From the NCBI GenBank assembly GCA_008933995.1, contig WARS01000015.1, positions 16,004,957 through 16,068,956 on the forward strand: DNA of 64,000 nt. Reading direction: 5' to 3'. Positions 51,650-64,000 of this stretch are shown in pieces. Both the position numbers and the translations under genes were made by a program. This DNA is from Datnioides undecimradiatus (lineage: Eukaryota; Chordata; Actinopteri; Lobotiformes; Datnioididae). The notes under the pieces are model-generated. The model worked only from the letters and a program-made list of their open reading frames with translations, did not search any database and was not told the DNA's origin. The stretch's first letter is position 1; each line of letters starts with the position of its first letter.

Positions 51650-52750
51650 GCTTATATCTCACCATAGAAGCAGGTCTTGTAGATATATGAAGAAGCAAGT
51701 TCCCAAGAAGTAGAGACTTCACTTTCTATTCAAGCAAACATGCATTTTATTCAAGGATGGGCTATTCTGTTACTCCCAAAGTGGAATTACATTGGATAGT
51801 GAACATTGAGATACTACCTATTACTAGCTCTGATCATGCCCCTATTGCCTCTATGAAGTGGGACATAGGATAAAGACCAGTCTCCAAATAGTGGAGACTC
51901 AGTGCATCCCTTCTGAATGATGAAGACTTTGGTTCTTTCACCAGAGCTGAACTTTAAGACATTAATGCCAAAGCATACATCAGAGGCCACATTATTTAAT
52001 GCCACATTATTTAATTTGCAAGTGCTAAGAAAAGGAAGAGGGAAGCTAAACAAAAAGAATTGCAGGACAAAATAAGAGAATACAAACATAAACAATCTAC
52101 ATCTACAAATCATGTAAAACTTTAAACCCATCTCACATGGAGCTTAATAGTTTACTATCAGGGAAGATCGAGGGAACCTTAAGATTTACTACACAAAGAT
52201 ACTTTGAATATGGAAACAGATTGAGCAGATTACTAGCATTCAGACTGCGATCATCAAATATAGTACAGAGACTAAAATCACAAGAGACTTTTGTTACAAA
52301 AGTAGATAAGAGAGTGGAATGTTTTACAGTTACAATGTTTTACAATGCGTTATATAAGAAAACAGATACTTGTTCTGCAAAAATAGCAGAATTTCTAAAT
52401 CGCATCAAACTATTGGAACTGAGAGAATCAGCAGCAAAGGAACTAGATGAGCCAGTTGAGGAATGCAAGATCAAGCATGTGATTTCTGCACTCAGAAACA
52501 ATAAAAGTCCAGGGCCAGATGGATATTTTACCAAATTCTACAAAACATTCAAAGACTTGCTGTCTCTCCTACTATTAAAAGCATACCGTTAGCATTCAAT
52601 CAAAACATTATCGCACCATCTTTGACAGAAGCAAATATAAAAGAAATAATCATAAATCTGCACCAGTAGAAACATATTGTCTAGTTGATGTGTAATAAGT
52701 AAAAACTTTATGTTAAACCATCAGATTACAGACTACATGCCAAGTACATG
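51650..52750 (+). mobile_element. broken L1-type LINE ORF2 fragment
   Basis: Plus-strand translation in several frames shows the C-terminal end of an L1 endonuclease (FPRSRDFTFYSSKHAFYSR, LPITSSDHAPIAS), the linker (KAYIRGHII) and the start of the reverse transcriptase (NNKSPGPDGYFTKFYK). One frame is open for 151 codons (52137-52592). Stops and frameshifts elsewhere, and loss of the catalytic RT boxes, show it is dead. Weak LINE-like residues may continue to about 52750. The remainder up to 53600 is AT-rich and unassigned. Confidence 0.82.
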
Positions 52751-53600
52751 AAATGGAAAGAGCATTAGTCTGCAAAAAATGGCCATAGTGTATCCATATT
52801 GGACAGTACAAGGTAAAAACCAGAATGAAAAATACCAAGACATAAAATTTTAACAATGAAATCAAGATGAATTATTCAAGGGTGGGAGTCTCATTTAAGT
52901 AATTCATACTTGAGGACTCTTAAAATGCTGAGCTGAGGATATTTTCTGAAAAGCTTTAGTTTAATTTAGTCACAACATTTTCTCACTCCTGAAACAAAGA
53001 ACAAAAAATGCAATAGTAATAAAATAAGTGCTAAAAAATATAAATAATAGTGACAACTGAAAAGTGGAAATTACGTTAATGGGAGCAAATACTAATTATT
53101 TACTGATGTCAGTTACAAAAGGAAATCAAAACTAATGAGAATATTGGATAAAGCTTTGATGGGAATGTAATATATTCAAAAGTAGAAATTACAGAGATTG
53201 GATGATAAAAAAAAGCTATAGCAACACCGTCCAAAGACCAGATCAAGCTCTTGCTTACCAGTCTCAATATCTGTCTCAAGGTTTTTATATCTGAATTAAA
53301 TATTTTTGTCAGCAAATATTACTCAAGATCATTTAAATCACATTACAGAGACAATTGCCTCATCATACTATTTACGACCGTTTAAATTTTGCGATTGCGC
53401 ATTTCAATTTATGTAACTTTTCAAAATAAAAGCCGTGTCAGGAAAACAATGCACCGACGTGACAAATTATACAATTTTTGGTCAAGAGTTTGATTAATTA
53501 CTGTAAAAAAGAACATATAATTCAATGAAAGCCACGACCGAGTATTTATTAAAATGTTATCTTTTTAAAAAACTACAAGGTTCCTATCCTGCGGAACTAT
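52751..53600. other. AT-rich intergenic stretch before hira
   Basis: No gene or clear repeat was recognised. It may contain unreadable downstream remains of the LINE. Confidence 0.4.
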
Positions 53601-53895
53601 TATGATAGCTGCGCTCCACGCTCTTCCGGTCCGCGGTCAAAAATACCGGAAACACTTCCTGAATCGCCTGGTGTCACCTCGCCTGTCGTCCGGGGCTGCT
53701 TGTCTGCCGCTGCTCGACTCCGAGATTCGGGGATGCTGCCGCAGAGATGGAGTTGAACCACAAAAACAACAAAGTGTCGGCCAGAGTTTGAGACAAAGGG
53801 AGGGGGGTTAGCGTTAGTTCTTCAACTGAACTGATCGCTGGATGGACTGTTTGTGTAAAGTAAGATAGGAGGAATTTAAAACAATCGGGTCGAAA
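53601..53895 (+). promoter_or_regulatory. hira: hira promoter and 5'UTR
   Basis: GC-richer block immediately before the hira start. Two ETS-type sites lie in opposite orientation, TTCCGG at 53624-53629 and CCGGAA at 53646-53651, a common arrangement in TATA-less housekeeping promoters. The transcription start is not determined. Confidence 0.5.
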
Positions 53896-56800
53896 ATGAA
53901 GCTGTTGAAGCCGAGCTGGGTGAGCCACAACGGTAAGCTTGTGCAGGAATCTGTTGGACCAAGTTGGGCTTTTGTTGTCGGAGGGGGGTGAATTGATAAG
54001 GAGGCATGATGGTGGTCGTGGTCGACACTTGTGTAACTTGTTTGGCACTTAATAGCTGCTCACACAACAGACGTACTTCACCAGCTGAAAGCACACACCG
54101 AGTGTTTTTGTCATTATCAGTAACACTTCTCGCTGGACCAAATGTGTTAATGTTTGCTAACCTTAGCTAGCTAGCTGGTTAGCCCCCCGGCTAGCTTAGA
54201 TGCCCTGTCGCTAGCTAATTTACCTGCCAAATGACCCACGTCGAAGTTGCTATCTCAAAGTGACTTTTTATTTAATGTTTTCCATGCTCCATACGACATT
54301 TTTAGCCGACTTATCCCATTTTGGTGACAGTGGAGAAGCTCAACGTGAGGATATAAAAGTATATGTTGTGAAATCTTGAAGCTGTCAGTTTGGAAAGTTA
54401 ACCGTGAGGGCGATGGCGTTCATTAAGAGTGCAGCTTAACGGGTATTGTCAATGGTGAAGCAGTTTGTTTAGATTGAATCAGCCAGTTAGTCTGCGAGGC
54501 ATCCCACAAATTTGCAAATGTCTGCCACAGCATGGAAGAAAACCAAATGGGCAAGTGATACGTTCACATGCGCGCATGTTATCTTGATTTAAAGCCTTTA
54601 GCTGTCAAGATTCACAGTGTGATGAAACGGAGACAGCCTGCCCCGTTGTAATCCAAATGATCGACCAGCACGAGTCGCCTTCTTGCTCCACTGTGCACAA
54701 GTTCAAATGTTTTGTTTCAACGTTTAGGTTTAGACACAGACATGGAGAGCTCCATGAATAATAGGGCATACTAGTAACAATTTGGCTGGTTTGTTTTTAA
54801 GTAATGTGTCCATATTATGGTGACAATAATCAAATGACTAATTACCTCTTAAACCATTTGTTGAGAAAATAGAGAGATGCTGCTCAGATGTGTTGTTTTG
54901 TCTGCCCTCGCTGATAGGGATATACAACACAGAAAAGCAGTGAAACCTCACATTTGAGGAGCGTGTCACGTTCATATTTTCGCCTGCGTTACGCATTAAA
55001 ATCAATAATTAGACATTGTGAGTAACACAACATTTGCTGCTTTTAGTGTCTGCATCTTACCACTGCTCATGTTCTCTGCCAGAGTATGAGTGGTGTTTAT
55101 AGGCCCAACACTAAGGTATTTTTATCTGTGTATTTTTGCTCCCTGTGTTGTCCCCACATATGTTCTCGTATTGCACCTGCTTCATATAAAGAAAGTTTAA
55201 GAAAGTATAAGTTACATACCCCTTTTTTTTAGGACTATTGTGGATTTAGCTGCACTGTAAACAGACACGCATTTAATATATCCTGTGAGTGATTTCAGAG
55301 GATTTCACAAATCAGCCCCCTTTTACAGAAAATGTCTGAGAATGCACATTGAGCTAATCCACAGTCACTATCAAAACCAAGAAAGAAAGAACACTCTGAG
55401 ATCGCCGACATGCTCCGACTTAGCTGTGGAAAATCACGGAAAAGTTGAGGAATTTTCCGTCAGGCCAAGAGTGCGAAGCCTGATTAGGAAACACTGTAGT
55501 CACTGTGATGTTCCTCTGTTGTGCTGCAAAGTGTCTCATGCACTATTTCCACCCTGAATAACTACTTTTTAAATTCTGATCTCTATCATTTTTATTATTA
55601 TTATTATTATTATATATCTACAGTATCAGTTCTTTTGTGTCTATGAATCTATGAAAACAGATCATGTGCTGACTTGTGTATTTCAACAGGCAAACCCATA
55701 TTTTCGGTCGACATCCACCCTGATGGGACAAAATTTGCGACCGGTGGCCAAGGTGAGACCAGTGGCATTTCATTGTTTTCACCGTTCTGCACAGGCGTTT
55801 GCCATTTAGACAGTGACAGTGTTCGGTGCTTGATGCAGTAGTGATTTCATTATCAGTGTTGGTGTCAGTTCTGAATGTGTATCACACCAAACTAAATGTT
55901 CTCCTCAGACTGCAGGACTGTTTCGCTTTCCTCGTTCTTCCAATGAGGTCTTCAAATTTCAACACACAGACATTTTTGTCGTTCAGTCATGGAACAGTAA
56001 GTCTGGGGTGTGTGGGTAGTGCTTTTTCATTAAATGTTGGATTTGTTCTCAGGAGAGGATTCTGGCAAGGTGATGATCTGGAACATGGCGCCAGTCCTCA
56101 GGGAGGAGGACGAGAAGAATGAGAATATTCCCAAGATGCTTTGCCAGATGGACAATCACCTAGGTAACCAGCCTCAATCTGTACGAGCTTTCAGGCTGAT
56201 TCAAAAAAAGGCCTGTTAAATGTACAAATGTTTGTTTAATTGATATGTTTGTTAATGAATACACCTCCTCTGAGCAGATAGGTAATCCGAAATTTCAAGA
56301 TACGGTTTCTGTCGGCAGGATTTGATTTCTGCTGCCGACAGAAACTCAAGAAACGCCGCTGCTGTAGACTGACACAGCGTCTGTAGGAACCAACATACGT
56401 GACATTTCCTTTTCCTCCTCAGTAGTCATGTCATCACTGTCTGGGACTGACTGATCATTATCCTTCCGCCAGGTTCAAAGTCCCATTTTAAATCATTTAA
56501 AGCAGATGCTGCTTTCCCCACCAGCAGGAACCGACTGCTGTTTATTTTAACTTGGAGCAGTGAAATGAGTTCTGCGACTCCTGCTCCTACATTTGCATGT
56601 ACTGTTTGTACTTCTACTATAAATAGCAGCAGCGGTAAGGTGCCAGCAGCCTAAAGGTTTGAGAAATCAGATTCAGATCAGATAGACGCCAGTTTCAATC
56701 TTTTTCCACATTTATTTATTGCTGATTTAATGGCGTTCCCTAGACAAGCAGATTTAAATAACCTCATCAGTGCTGCACTAATGCCAAAACACAAGCTGCG

Positions 56801-57059
56801 GCAGTGTTAAAAGCGCCAAAATAAGAACATTTTGCTCTGCACTTTCCATTAATGGCTGCCGTAACAGACAGACAGCCGCATCAGCACAAATCCATGCAGG
56901 TTCTATTTATGACTGGAGTCAGCAGAGGTGTGTGTGTGTGTGTGTGTTTGTCTCTGCAGCCTGTGTGAACTGCGTGCGCTGGTCCAACAACGGGCTGTAC
57001 CTGGCATCAGGAGGAGACGACAAGCTCGTCATGGTGTGGAAGAGAGCTGCGTATGTTCG

Positions 57060-57115
<56 letters not shown>

Positions 57116-60100
57116 CAAGTAAACAGCGTAAATACACGTGATGTATTTTAGAAAGTAATTTAATATTTTTAGATCAGTTTTTAATTGTTAACCACAGACA
57201 GTCTGAAGGGAAATGTTTAAGGCTTGTGCTGCTTGTGTTTTGAACAGTCAGAGCTGACTGTTAGTCCTGTTATTTTAATTGCGTGTGTGTGTGTGTTTTT
57301 CTCTGTAGGTTCATTGGTCCGAGCACAGTGTTTGGGTCGAGCAGCAAGCTGGCCAATGTGGAGCAGTGGAGGTGTGTGACCATCCTGAGGAACCACACTG
57401 GAGGTAAGACATCTGCACACACGCGCTCACAGATTTTTAAATGTGTTCACAAAACGCGCGACTGGACAGTCCGGAACCATGGGCACGAGATGATGTGTGT
57501 GCGTTCCTTGTTTGCAGACGTGATGGACGTAGCGTGGTCTCCTCATGACATGTGGCTGGCCTCCTGCAGCGTGGACAACACCATCGTCATCTGGAACGCT
57601 CGGAAATTTCCAGGTAGGAGACTCACCGTGTCTGTGTGATGGAGGACGCATTAAACAGAAGCATGAATTAATCCAGACTCATAACTACATTTTTCAATAA
57701 TAAAGGGACAACCTGACTTTGTGTCTTACCATTTCTAATGAACACAATTTAGACGAAAACAAAACACTTAGAAATTTGTCTCCCGTCAGATCAGCATCAC
57801 TGCCTCTGTCTTTGTTTCGTCTCATCAGAGATGGTAACGTGTCTGCGAGGCCACACCGGGTTGGTGAAGGGCCTGACGTGGGACCCTGTGGGGAAGTACA
57901 TCGCCTCTCAGGCCGACGACCACAGCCTCAAAGTGTGGAGGACAGTGGACTGGCAGATGGATGCCAACATCACCAAACCCTTCAGCGAGGTACCAAAACA
58001 CCGTCGGCTGTGTGTGATGATGCTGCAGAATTTCTTACACAGGAACATTTGTATTTAAGTTTTCACTCAAGTATTTAGGTTTTTCTTTTAATTTGTCACC
58101 ATATCACCAGTGAGCTTTTGAATAATTTTCCGTCTTTCTGTGTGCGTGTGTGTGTCAGTGCGGCGGGACGACCCACGTCCTGCGTCTCTCCTGGTCTCCA
58201 GACGGTCAGTACCTGGTGTCGGCCCACGCCATGAACAACTCCGGTCCCACAGCGCAGATCGTGGAGAGAGACGGCTGGAAGACTAATATGGACTTTGTTG
58301 GCCACCGTAAAGCCGTCACTGTGGTGGTAAGGCCGTTTCAGCCACACGCTGAGATGTTTAAATGTACACTTTACCCAAAATCTCACCTGCGTACTGAAAG
58401 ATCTGGTTTCTGTCTCTGTAGAAATTCAACCCAAAGATCTTTAAGAAGAAGCAGAAGAACGGCAGCTCGCCGAAACCGGGCTGTCCGTACTGCTGCTGTG
58501 CTGTTGGCAGCAAAGACCGATCGCTCTCCGTCTGGGTCTGTTCACGCTCACTTTGCCGCTGTAAAGTTTTAAAGCATATAACCTTCCTTCCTGTTGAGCG
58601 TTGACGAACATATGAACGGGTCCTGACTGGAGCAATGTGGTCTGTCTCCTCAGCTGACCTCTCTGAAGCGCCCCCTGGTGGTCATCCACGATCTGTTTGA
58701 TAAATCCATCATGGACATTTCCTGGTGAGTTTCAAACAGCCGTTGTGTCGCACAGCCCCACACGTGCAGCAGTGTCTCCCTGTCTGAGCGTGCTGGCCTG
58801 TTGACTCTACACTGAGGTGACATCACTCATACAAATCGATTCTGCTTTTTACAGCTGCTTTTTTAAGATGCTTCAAAAAACCTTCAGATTGGGTATTTTA
58901 CTGATCAGTTTCATGTTTCACTCTCTCAAGCCCGTGTTAACTACACTAGATTTCAGTCATTTAACCAAAAACAGAAATTGACTTTGAGACAAAGGAACCG
59001 GAAGAGCAAAAATGCTGATTTCAGGGTTTTAGGACTTCTGCAACACTCTGATTAGTGTCTAAGGTTTGAAACTAATGAGCAGGACTATGAGTCATCACTG
59101 GTACACACTCTGCATCTCCCTGTGTGTGTGTGTGCGTGCATGTCAGGACTCTGACGGGTCTGGGGATGTTGGTGTGCTCGATGGACGGCACTGTGGCCTA
59201 CCTGGACTTCTCACTGGATGAACTGGGAGACCCGCTGAGTGAGGAGGAGAAGGTTAGACGCACATCACAGAATCAGTCAGTGTGGCCGCAAACGCAAACA
59301 CGTTGTGATGCTCTGCCTGGACGTTGGCAGCGCATCAGAAATGTGTTTTGTTTTTTTTTTTAATTTGGTGAAGCAAAGCACATTAGGCTCATGTTCGAAG
59401 GTGGAGGAAAACCAGATGGGGTCTGCAATGAGACCTAAATTCAGAAGGTGTTTGGACTGTTTTTATCGAACTTCTAGCAGCCAAGTTTCTTTAAAAAAAA
59501 AAACAAATTAAAAGAAATCCTCACCTTGGTCCTGCGGCATTTTCTTTCTTCTTTATTTTCCTCTCTTATGAATGCTGCCCCTCCCTCCATCATTCTGTCA
59601 AGAACACTAAAAACACCAAAGTCAAATCTTTTCTCTTTTGTTCTCTGTTGCCGTGCAGAACAGCATCCACCAGAACATCTACGGTAAAAGTCTGGCAATA
59701 ACCAGCACGGAGCCTCAGCTCTCCACCACCATCATCGAGAACCCTGAGATGCTCAAATACCAGCAGGAGCGGCAGAACTCGGCCCAGGCTAACTCCGGAC
59801 CGGGCAGCACTGGGCCCGAATCCTCAGCCCCCAAACTCAACAGCGTGATGAACGGGGAGTCTCTGGAGGACATCAGGAAGGTGGGAATACTTCACTGCAG
59901 CATCCACCCAGTAGCCTAAACTGTTGGCTTGTTTCAGGACAAACACTTAGACTTTTCACTTAAAATGTGTTTATGCAGCATTATGAAAGGTTCTGGTGAT
60001 AAAGCTGTTCCCTTGGCAGACTCTGCATGTGTTACTGTAGGAATTTGCAGTATTTTAAGATTCAGAAAAAGACAAATAGTTGAAAAAGAACCGATTATAT

Positions 60101-62555
60101 TGACACATTCAGTGATGTATTTGATCCATATTTCTGTTGGTTTATACTTTTTTTTTTTTTTCTGAACTCTGTCTTCGAAAGCCGACAAAACAGTTTCTGA
60201 GACGTTGTATCGTGTCGTCTTGCAGAATCTTCTGAAGAAGCAGGTGGAGACGAGAACGGCAGACGGCAGGAGGCGGATCACGCCACTCTGTATTGCTCAG
60301 CTGGACACGGGGTAAGAAGGCATGAAGGACACACTGGACAGAAGAAACTCTTAGTTTAAGAGATGACTAACATCAGACCACGATACAAACTGATCTTAGA
60401 GTCCAAAGACAGTGGCTGGAATATTTATTTCTTGTAAAAGTGCCTTTAATTGTATAAAAACTGAAACAAAACATTCAAAACTTAGATCACAAGCTGAGCA
60501 TCTTAGATTAAAAACTGTGGGTGAAGTCTAAGTTGCATCTTTGTGGTACGGCTGTCACTTACTCCACTGACCGCCTAACCTAACAATTGTGCGACACACA
60601 AAACTTATCTGGAAAGTCATCTTTGGAGGAAGGACAGGCCCTTTTCAACAATACATGGCAGGTGATTGGAGGAACCTTCTGTATATTACCGCCAGTCGAG
60701 GGCTAAGGTCAACCCATCAGATCGTAATGTGACTCAGTAAGAGACCACTCACGAAAGTCCATTAGGAGAAGCACAAAATCATCGTTCTCCATTAGGGAAA
60801 GTCCTTCAGTGCTGTTTTTTGCTCTTCTGTCAATGAAGAATCACTCTCGCTCTCTCTGATAGAGACGATGCTCTAGCAGCATCTGAATGACCTTCTGTAG
60901 AAGCTGCCATTGTTGTTTTCAAATTAAAACTTGATTATTATTTTTTTCCTGTCGTCACACTTAAACCACACCTGTAGCTGCCAGTTAGTCCCCCGTAGAA
61001 CGCTGAGTGGTTTTGTAGTCTGGAAAGATGATTTTCAGCTTGCGTTCTGCTGAACCCATGAACCAGTCGTAGCTCAAGGTGCTTCTTTCTCTGCAGGGAT
61101 TTCTCCCCGGCTCTGTTCAACAGCGCTCCCATCCTGCCTTCGGGATCCTCCATGTCCAACCAGCTCACCTCTCAGCTCAGCTCTGACTCCAGCCCGGGAC
61201 AAGCCTCCTCTCTGGGGCTCAGGCCCAGCCATGACCCCATGCTCACCTCGCCTCCGCCCAGCAACGCAGCAAAGGCCCTGGAGGACAACAAGGACAGGTA
61301 CGAGTTCCTTTTGTCTGCTTCTGAGATGTTCTGTCTGTGGATGTTTACGTCTTCTTGTCCTCACTCCATCCTCCTCTTCTTCTGGTTTCATGATGTTTCA
61401 GTGTGAAGCCGTGCCTGCTGCTTACTTCCGCCTCCAAGATCGAGCCAATGAAAGCCCTGGACTCCAGGTTCACAGAAAGGTCAAAGGCCACGCCAGGGGT
61501 CACCGCTGCTATCTCCTCGACTGCAGGACTCACGCCTCTAGACAGGTGATTGGCTACTTGAGTGAAGTAGAAAAGCACTGTGAGGTGGATCGAAGGTCAA
61601 AGAGAACATACGTTGACTCGTTGTGTTCTTCCACCAGGCCGAAAGACGGCATCTCCGCCCTGAAAGACATAAAGTCCAAAGAAGACACCAGCAGCGACAG
61701 CGAGGACAAGATGGCCGTCATCAACAAAAACCTGTCGTTCAGCAAGAGGAAACCCGACCTGCTGATGGATGGAGGAGAGGTGCCCGAGAAGAGGAAGAAG
61801 GGCCGGCCCAGGAAAGACAAGATAGCCACTCCCATCGCCCAGCCCTTCGCTCAGGTAGAGAGAAGAAGGCAAAAGATGAACTAGTAGATGAATCTGGTGA
61901 ATTCAACAGATCCGTTTATTAATTTAAAAAATAAAAACATGAATCAACCAAAAAGGACGAATATATTTAGATCACGGAGAGGTGTAAGTCGGTTAAAGAT
62001 CAGGAAAATCTGGTGTAAAACACAACGTGAGGCGGAGTGAAAGCTTTTGTTGTTCGTGCGTCTTTGGAGCAGTCGTATGGAGATAAAAGAGTGCTTTGTC
62101 CCTCCTCTTCCTGTCAGATAAGTCCTCCAGCAGAGCGGGAGCCCAGCAGGGTGGCAGCTCCTCCAGCTGCTGTAGCTGCTCTCACACTACCAACACCGAG
62201 TATAAAGAAGGCCTTCAGTCTGCAGGTAACACGCCGGGACTCTGACTCGTTAAAGACTCCTTTCGTTTGCCCAGCTTTGTTTTTTCTGCTGCGTCATAAC
62301 TGACATCACGAACAGCATCCCAGCCACGCCGTAAAACAGAGTTACAGTAGGGAGTAACGTGAATGCCGGGTGTTCACGTTTACATTGGAGACCAAAGTCA
62401 GATATAAAAGACTGACTGTGACAAATTATATTAAAAGTCAACAGTTTCAAATTCAGTTTCTGCCAGTCCTCCATAACATCACCCCGTCCCTAGCAGTCTT
62501 CTGTGAATTCGTTGACCCGGTTTTTGACCTCATTATTATTGTGTGTGCTTGCCTG

Positions 62556-62588
<33 letters not shown>

Positions 62589-64000
62589 GTGAGCATGGAG
62601 CCATCTGTGTTCCTGGAGGTGGAGAACGAGGTGTCGGTGGTCGCTGGTTCGAGGCTCAGCCAGCTGCGATGCTCCAGAGACGGACGGGACTGGAACACAC
62701 TGCTGCCCAGCTCAGTGGTCACGGCTGCAGGGAGCAGGTAGGAGGCTCCGCCCACGGCTCCCATGTTGTTTTTTAAAACAGATGAAGCTGAATTCATGCT
62801 TGTTTGGAAAGAAAGTGTTCTGTAAACAATAAAACTGTAGCAACAGTGAATCAGCTTTTCTTTTCTTCCTCCCCCCTCAGTGACGTCCTCGCCGTCGCCT
62901 GTCAGGACCGGATGTTGTCTGTGTTCTCTTCCTGTGGGCGGCGGCTCCTTCCAGCCATCCAGCTGGCCACTCCTGTGTCAGCTCTGCACTGCTCCGCCCA
63001 CTTTGTCATGGTTCTGACTGCTGGAGCGACGCTATCCGTCTGGTCAGTGCTCACATACTTGGAAATGTCGTGTGGTTGACACATTTAGGATGTTTTCAGC
63101 TTCTGTCATTCTCCCACATCGTGATTAATATATATCCTTAACGACATGTGGTACGATGTAAACCCCTCACATATTTGTCAGCTGACTGAAAGGCAGCCTC
63201 AGCTGAGTGTTTCATGCAGCAGTGACGACTCTGCTGACGGTGTTGATTCGTTATCTGTGTGTGCAGGGACGTTCAGAAACAGAAGGCTCTGGTGAAGAAC
63301 GAGTCTCTGCTGACCATTTTATCTGGTGAGACACTGCAGCGCATTCCGGCACACAGCATCCCTGGAAATGATTCATTGTCAACGTTTTCATTTCTTTTAC
63401 TGTTTGTCAAATAAATAACATTCAGTATTTTAATAGCAACTGTTTCTTAGTTAGTTGGAGAGGCCAGGACTGGACTAGCTAGTTTTCTCTTGCTGCTTCC
63501 TCCTTCGTACTTAAAGGGACAATTTGGGTTTTTTGAAGTTCGAAGCAGCAGGAGTACCAGTGTAGGAAGACGTGTCGGCAGAATCGAGTCGCGCTGTTCC
63601 TCCTAAAAACATTTTGTTGGTGTCTGCAGGTGCTGACATCACAGTGGCTCAGTCTCTGCTGACTCAGCAGGGAGTTCCGGTCATCGGACTGTCCAACGGG
63701 AAGTCTTACTGCTTCAGCTTGTCCCTGGAGACATGGTGAGAGACAAAAGAGTGGGGGCGCACGTTACTGAAAAAGCCGCTACTGAGAATAAAAATGATGA
63801 GTTTGGATTCTTAGATTATTATATTATATTGATTATTTCTATGATGAAATCTTTGATTAAACTATGAAACATCCTGACACTGACTCAGTGATTCCCAGTA
63901 TAAACTTGAAGAATCTACTCTCCGCCTCTCTCTCAGGACTCTGATAGCAGATAAAGGAGACTCTCTGGTTCAGTGTGCTGACTTCAGGAGCTGCTTACCT
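53896..64000 (+). CDS. hira: HIRA histone H3.3 chaperone subunit, partial at right edge
   Basis: WD-repeat scaffold of the HIRA-UBN-CABIN1 complex, which deposits histone H3.3 outside replication. Exons seen: 53896-53932, 55690-55752, 56053-56163, 56960-57050, 57309-57403, 57518-57613, 57829-57989, 58159-58326, 58422-58535, 58654-58724, 59147-59252, 59659-59880, 60226-60311, 61097-61297, 61402-61545, 61638-61854, 62118-62225, 62589-62737, 62881-63042, 63267-63325, 63630-63735 and 63937 onward. These give about 877 codons of a roughly 1,000-residue family. It begins [20 protein letters not shown]. Seven WD repeats fill about residues 1-375. The ASF1-binding B domain ([16 protein letters not shown]) is in the 60226 exon, an AT-hook-like KKGRPRKDK in the 61638 exon, and the C-terminal HIRA domain begins near 62589. 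Phases agree throughout. The 3' end lies outside. Confidence 0.97.
53933..55689. other. hira intron 1
   Basis: 1.76 kb intron with an (ATT)n run at about 55594-55613. It has no coding exon. Confidence 0.75.
57069..57111. repeat. (CA)n microsatellite in hira intron 4
   Basis: Clean CA run of about 21 units starting less than 20 bases after the exon 4 donor. Confidence 0.93.
60312..61096. other. hira intron 13
   Basis: The intron contains copy B of the dispersed repeat and no coding exon. Confidence 0.7.
60650..60910 (+). repeat. dispersed repeat, copy B
   Basis: Matches copy A at 11400-11650 in the same orientation: GGCAGGTGATTGG at 60657, CTTCAGTGC, TTTGCTC and TCAATGAAGAA. Copy B lacks the internal A run of copy A. 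The family is unidentified and the ends are approximate. Confidence 0.55.
62558..62588. repeat. (TG)n tract forming the hira exon 18 acceptor
   Basis: An uninterrupted TG run continues directly into the TAG acceptor at 62588, replacing the usual pyrimidine tract. Confidence 0.9.

Noticed and set aside
1..64000. CRISPR array, bacterial operon or tRNA cluster
   Set aside because: No regularly spaced direct repeats, no prokaryotic gene layout and no cloverleaf-like sequence were noticed; the window is clearly vertebrate.

Overview
This window looks like nuclear DNA of a ray-finned fish, most likely a spiny-rayed teleost. The evidence is spliced vertebrate genes with short GT-AG introns, abundant CA/TG microsatellites and fish-type transposon remnants. 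No bacterial gene organisation, rRNA or tRNA was seen. The exon models were read by eye from splice signals, reading phase and recalled family sequence. No search was run.

Layout from left to right. (1) About 1-14.9 kb holds the 5' half of adamtsl2 on the minus strand: eight coding exons (1164-6811), a long first intron and a candidate 5'UTR exon near 14.4-14.9 kb. The rest of the gene lies left of the window. (2) 14.9-27.4 kb is intergenic. It carries a small Ty3/gypsy reverse-transcriptase scrap, a heavily decayed multi-exon transposon-like gene of a family I cannot name (17.1-20.2 kb, flanked and interrupted by TAACAGGGTTG motifs), and an 89-bp MITE. (3) mymk (myomaker), plus strand, 27.5-30.4 kb, has six exons, including a last exon that would add a 66-residue tail absent from mammalian myomaker. 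(4) ttc16, minus strand, 35.2-40.6 kb, is complete in twelve exons. (5) slc2a6, plus strand, 41.5-49.4 kb, is complete in ten exons and head-to-head with ttc16. Its last intron carries a hAT element with a perfect 8-bp target-site duplication. (6) 49.4-53.6 kb holds the slc2a6 3'UTR and a broken L1-type LINE. (7) hira, plus strand, 53.9 kb to the right edge, shows the first 22 exons and runs off the window.

The genes do not form one pathway. adamtsl2 encodes a secreted matrix glycoprotein, mymk the myoblast fusogen, ttc16 a TPR protein, slc2a6 a class III (GLUT6-type) sugar transporter and hira the H3.3 histone chaperone. The order adamtsl2-mymk-slc2a6 matches the human 9q34 block SLC2A6-MYMK-ADAMTSL2. 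ttc16 lies inside that block here, and hira, which is on human 22q11, is joined to its end.

The most unusual material is the decayed transposon-like gene, the extra 3' exon of mymk, a perfect palindrome that breaks the transposon reading frame, and the repeated TG tracts in front of hira exons.
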